Shown here: in pieces, positions 61,795 through 64,000 of the stretch | Layout: each line of letters begins with the position of its first letter | Position numbering within the stretch: position 1 is the stretch's first letter | NCBI RefSeq assembly: GCF_009765165.1 | Contig: NZ_VLNU01000001.1 | Span: 3,230,247 to 3,294,246, forward strand | DNA length: 64,000 bases | From: Lysobacter panacisoli | Lineage (GTDB): Bacteria; Pseudomonadota; Gammaproteobacteria; Xanthomonadales; Xanthomonadaceae | Direction: 5' to 3' | Program-made: the position numbers and the translations under genes | The notes under the pieces: generated by a model | The model's input: only the letters and a program-made list of their open reading frames with translations | What the model was told of the DNA's origin: nothing | The model's database searches: none

Positions 61795-62421
61795 TTACGG
61801 GAACGCCTGCTGTCCGGCGATGGCGTGGTTCACATCGCGATGGCCGGCTTCGTCGTCACGCACGGCGATGACGACATCGCGCAGGCGTGCATCGTCCGCG
61901 AGCTTCCAGTACCCGATCGCGATCGGCGGCGCCGGAACGTTGTCGATGCGGCCGGCGTCGATCTCCTCGAGATAGCGTGTGTAGCTCACCACCGCCTCTT
62001 CCTCGAAGTAGCCGACCAGCCGGTGCGCCGTGCGTCGCGAGGCCAGGTAGAGCGTCAGGAAGAAGGTGAAGAACAGCGCCTGCGCGACCAGCACCATCAT
62101 GCGTTCGAACCAGCTCGGCCGCGCGATCTCCATGAAGGTCATCAGGTGCATGCGCTCGTTGTCGGCTTCCTCCAGCAAGGCGCGGATCCAGCCCTCGTCG
62201 TCGCGCATCCAGCGCAGGCAATGCAGATGCAGCAGCGCGCCGCCGACCATGCCCGGCACCGCCGCGACCGTCTCCAGCACGATCGCGCGATTGCCGTAGC
62301 GCTTGGCGAACAGCGTGTCGGCGAAGAAGCGCAGGGCCCGCGTGGTGCCATAGGCCACCCGATCAGAAAGGTTGCGCACCGGGTGGTGGACGTCGACCGG
62401 AATCGGGTCGCCAGCGTTCAT
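61795..62421 (-). CDS. aox: Alternative oxidase (cyanide-insensitive ubiquinol oxidase)
   Basis: A 208-residue diiron quinol oxidase that passes electrons from ubiquinol to oxygen without pumping protons. The four ligand motifs are present: 'LETVAAVPGM', 'EEADNERMHLMTF', 'FEEEAVVSYTRYLEEID' and 'AVRDDEAGHRDVNH', supplying four Glu and two His. The two hydrophobic helices of a monotopic membrane protein are recognisable. I chose ATG 62421; a longer frame to 62529 is basic and unlikely. It is divergent from the acyl-CoA dehydrogenase gene, which supplies electrons to the quinone pool via ETF, and the 354-bp gap holds a palindrome. Confidence 0.93.
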   Translation of the reverse strand: MNAGDPIPVDVHHPVRNLSDRVAYGTTRALRFFADTLFAKRYGNRAIVLETVAAVPGMVGGALLHLHCLRWMRDDEGWIRALLEEADNERMHLMTFMEIARPSWFERMMVLVAQALFFTFFLTLYLASRRTAHRLVGYFEEEAVVSYTRYLEEIDAGRIDNVPAPPIAIGYWKLADDARLRDVVIAVRDDEAGHRDVNHAIAGQQAFP

Positions 62422-62775
62422 TCGTGTCTCCAGTCGGAAAGGCCGCCAACGGCGGATGCGCAATCTTTGGGGGCGCCGGCGCGTGCCGGAAGACGGTGCG
62501 CAGGACATGCATTGTTGACCGCCGCGCACCGTACGGCGCCGACAAGGCCGCCCGGAGCCGCGCAGAGAGCGTATTCAGTTCCCAATGGGAAACACGTTGT
62601 TGATCCGGGCACGACTTCTTGCCGCGAGCCCGTCTTCCTACCATCGGGGTCATGCAATGCGGTCCGCAGTCGAAATCCGGATGCCGACCGCCATTCCCAC
62701 GACGGCGAGCCCGCTGACGCGGCCGCTGCGGGCACCCACGAGCCGATCCCGGTCGGCGGATAGAGGAATGCAGTC
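62422..62775. promoter_or_regulatory. Divergent promoter region with a 13-bp inverted repeat
   Basis: The 354-bp gap between aox (leftward) and the acyl-CoA dehydrogenase (rightward) contains TTCCCA-A-TGGGAA at 62579-62591, a perfect inverted repeat near the middle. It may be an operator for either gene. I see no open frame here and no clear -35/-10 pairs. Confidence 0.45.
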
Positions 62776-63990
62776 ATGAGTCCAGCCGACACGCCCGCCC
62801 ACAAGGTTCCCGCCCAGCTTCCGGAAGTCGACGGCGACTTCTACCTCTTCGCCAGAACGCTGTCCGAGGAGGAGAACGAGATCCGCCTGAAGGTCCGCGC
62901 CTTCATGGAGCAGGACGTCCAGCCGATCATTTCCGATTACTGGGAGCGCGACGAGTTCCCGTTCGAGATCCTGCCCGGGTTCAAGCAGCTGGGTATCAGC
63001 GGACTTTCCTACGAGGGATACGGCTGCACGCCGTGCAGCTCGGCCCTCCTGGGCTTCGTGATGATGGAAATGGCGCGGGTGGATTCGTCGATCTCCACCT
63101 TCTTCGGCGTGCACACCGGGCTGGCGATGGGCTCGATCTACCTGTGCGGATCCGAGGAGCAGAAGCAGAAGTGGCTGCCTCAGATGGCGAGGCTGGAGAA
63201 GGTCGGATCGTTCGGCTTGACCGAGCCGGAAGTCGGCTCCGGTACCGCCGGAGGCCTCACCACCACGGCCAAGCGCGATGGCGACAGCTGGATCCTCAAT
63301 GGCCAGAAGAAGTGGATCGGCAACGCCACGTGGGGTGATCTCACCATCATCTGGGCGCGCGACCTCGACGACGGCCAGGTCAAGGGGTTCATCGTCGAGA
63401 ACGCCACTCCGGGCTTCCACGTCGAGAAGATCCTGCACAAGATGGCGCTGCGGGTCGTGCAGAACGGCCTGATCACGCTCGAGAACTGCCGCGTCAGCGA
63501 GTCCGATCGCCTGCAGAACGCGAACTCGTTCAAGGACACGGCGCGTGTGCTGGCGACGACGCGCGCGGGCGTCGCATGGGAATCCGTCGGTTGTGCACGC
63601 GGCGCGTACGAGCACGCGCTCAGGTACGCACAACGCCGGGTGCAGTTCGGAAGGCCGATCGGCAGCTTCCAGCTGGTGCAGGACCTGCTGTTCCGCATGC
63701 TGTGCAACATCACGTCCACGCAGGCGCTGTGCCTGCGCCTGTCGCAGTTGCAGGACCAGGGCCTGATGCGCGACGAGCACGCCTCGCTCGCCAAGGGCGT
63801 GTGCACGGTGCGCATGCGCGAAACGGTGGGCTGGGCGCGTGAACTGCTCGGTGGCAACGGCATCCTGCTGGACCACCAGGTGGGACGTTTCGTCGCGGAT
63901 GCCGAAGCGCTCTACTCGTACGAAGGAACCCGCGAGATGAACGCGCTGATCGTGGGCAGGGCCATCACGGGATTCAGCGCGTTCGTCTGA
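62776..63990 (+). CDS. Acyl-CoA dehydrogenase (glutaryl-CoA dehydrogenase-like)
   Basis: A 404-residue flavoprotein of the acyl-CoA dehydrogenase family. Family signatures: 'GSFGLTEPEVGSGTAGGLTTTA' (FAD and substrate region), 'LNGQKKWIGNAT', 'YAQRRVQFGRPIGSFQLVQD', and 'LLGGNGILLDHQVGRF' with the catalytic Glu in 'YSYEGTREMNALIVGR'. The last pattern is typical of glutaryl-CoA dehydrogenases and close relatives. ATG 62776 has AGAGGA upstream. Ends 10 bp before the window edge. It could feed electrons through ETF to quinone and thus to the neighbouring alternative oxidase. Confidence 0.92.
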   Translation: MSPADTPAHKVPAQLPEVDGDFYLFARTLSEEENEIRLKVRAFMEQDVQPIISDYWERDEFPFEILPGFKQLGISGLSYEGYGCTPCSSALLGFVMMEMARVDSSISTFFGVHTGLAMGSIYLCGSEEQKQKWLPQMARLEKVGSFGLTEPEVGSGTAGGLTTTAKRDGDSWILNGQKKWIGNATWGDLTIIWARDLDDGQVKGFIVENATPGFHVEKILHKMALRVVQNGLITLENCRVSESDRLQNANSFKDTARVLATTRAGVAWESVGCARGAYEHALRYAQRRVQFGRPIGSFQLVQDLLFRMLCNITSTQALCLRLSQLQDQGLMRDEHASLAKGVCTVRMRETVGWARELLGGNGILLDHQVGRFVADAEALYSYEGTREMNALIVGRAITGFSAFV

Positions 63991-64000
63991 CCTACTTTGA

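Noticed and set aside
1..64000. tRNA, rRNA, CRISPR, insertion sequences, integrases or phage structural genes
   Set aside because: None recognised by eye; no transposase motif, no array of direct repeats and no attachment-site duplication were visible. A tRNA scan and repeat search would settle this.

Overview
The window is high-GC, densely packed bacterial chromosome. Gene content suggests a gammaproteobacterium of the Xanthomonadaceae/Lysobacteraceae type, for example a Lysobacter relative: azurin, a BtuB-BtuM-Cob operon, many RND/HlyD-type envelope proteins, MocR and LysR regulators. This is inference from gene families; no rRNA or housekeeping marker is present. I saw no tRNA, rRNA, CRISPR array, insertion sequence or prophage.

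Layout. 1-3.3 kb (minus): jetA-jetB-jetC of a Wadjet anti-plasmid SMC system, with jetC running off the left edge and jetD outside. 3.4-7.1 kb: remnant of an autotransporter barrel, a small secreted protein resembling g-type lysozyme inhibitors, and a large MscS-type channel. 7.2-18.7 kb (plus): a cobalamin riboswitch followed by eleven tightly coupled genes: btuB, two tandem BtuM-like transporters, cobO, cobB, cobD, cobC, cobQ, cobU, cobT, an alpha-ribazole phosphatase and cobS. It covers uptake, adenosylation, side-chain amidation and nucleotide-loop assembly but has no corrin-ring genes. 18.8-19.4 kb: azurin behind an FNR/ANR box.

19.4-28.5 kb: a QueC-like PP-loop protein divergent from a three-gene unit (haem-oxygenase-like diiron enzyme, VOC protein, class III aminotransferase), then a tautomerase, an atypical SDR, an NmrA-like protein, an MFS pump and two LysR regulators. 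28.5-36.5 kb (minus): eight close-spaced genes for envelope and ion handling (response regulator, DUF3302 protein, HlyD, NodT-type outer-membrane factor, Ca2+/H+ antiporter, K+ channel, barrel protein, MscS), divergent from a PAS histidine kinase and a FixJ-type regulator. 39.5-41.8 kb: MOSC protein and a thiol-redox unit led by a MarR regulator with a Cys-rich tail and a visible operator.

42.3-52.5 kb: MocR regulator, a signal-peptide protein with five Cys in EGKCG-type repeats plus EF-hands (candidate metal-binding RiPP precursor), AhpD, cupin, MsrB, a Tat-exported VOC protein, a periplasmic molybdenum hydroxylase with its own dihaem cytochrome, and a ferritin-like/ferredoxin/CDGSH fusion. 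52.7-59.7 kb: two efflux loci (EmrAB-like and HlyD/FUSC) linked by a shared GGTAC-N6-GTACC operator. 59.9-64 kb: a degenerate TetR protein coupled to a papain-like/TetR-C fusion, a cyanide-insensitive alternative oxidase, and an acyl-CoA dehydrogenase.

The most promising undescribed items are the papain-like/TetR-C pair (59.9-61.8 kb), the orphan EGKCG/EF-hand precursor (43.8 kb), the QueC-like/diiron oxidase/aminotransferase locus (19.4-23.1 kb) and the tandem BtuM pair (9.4-10.6 kb).
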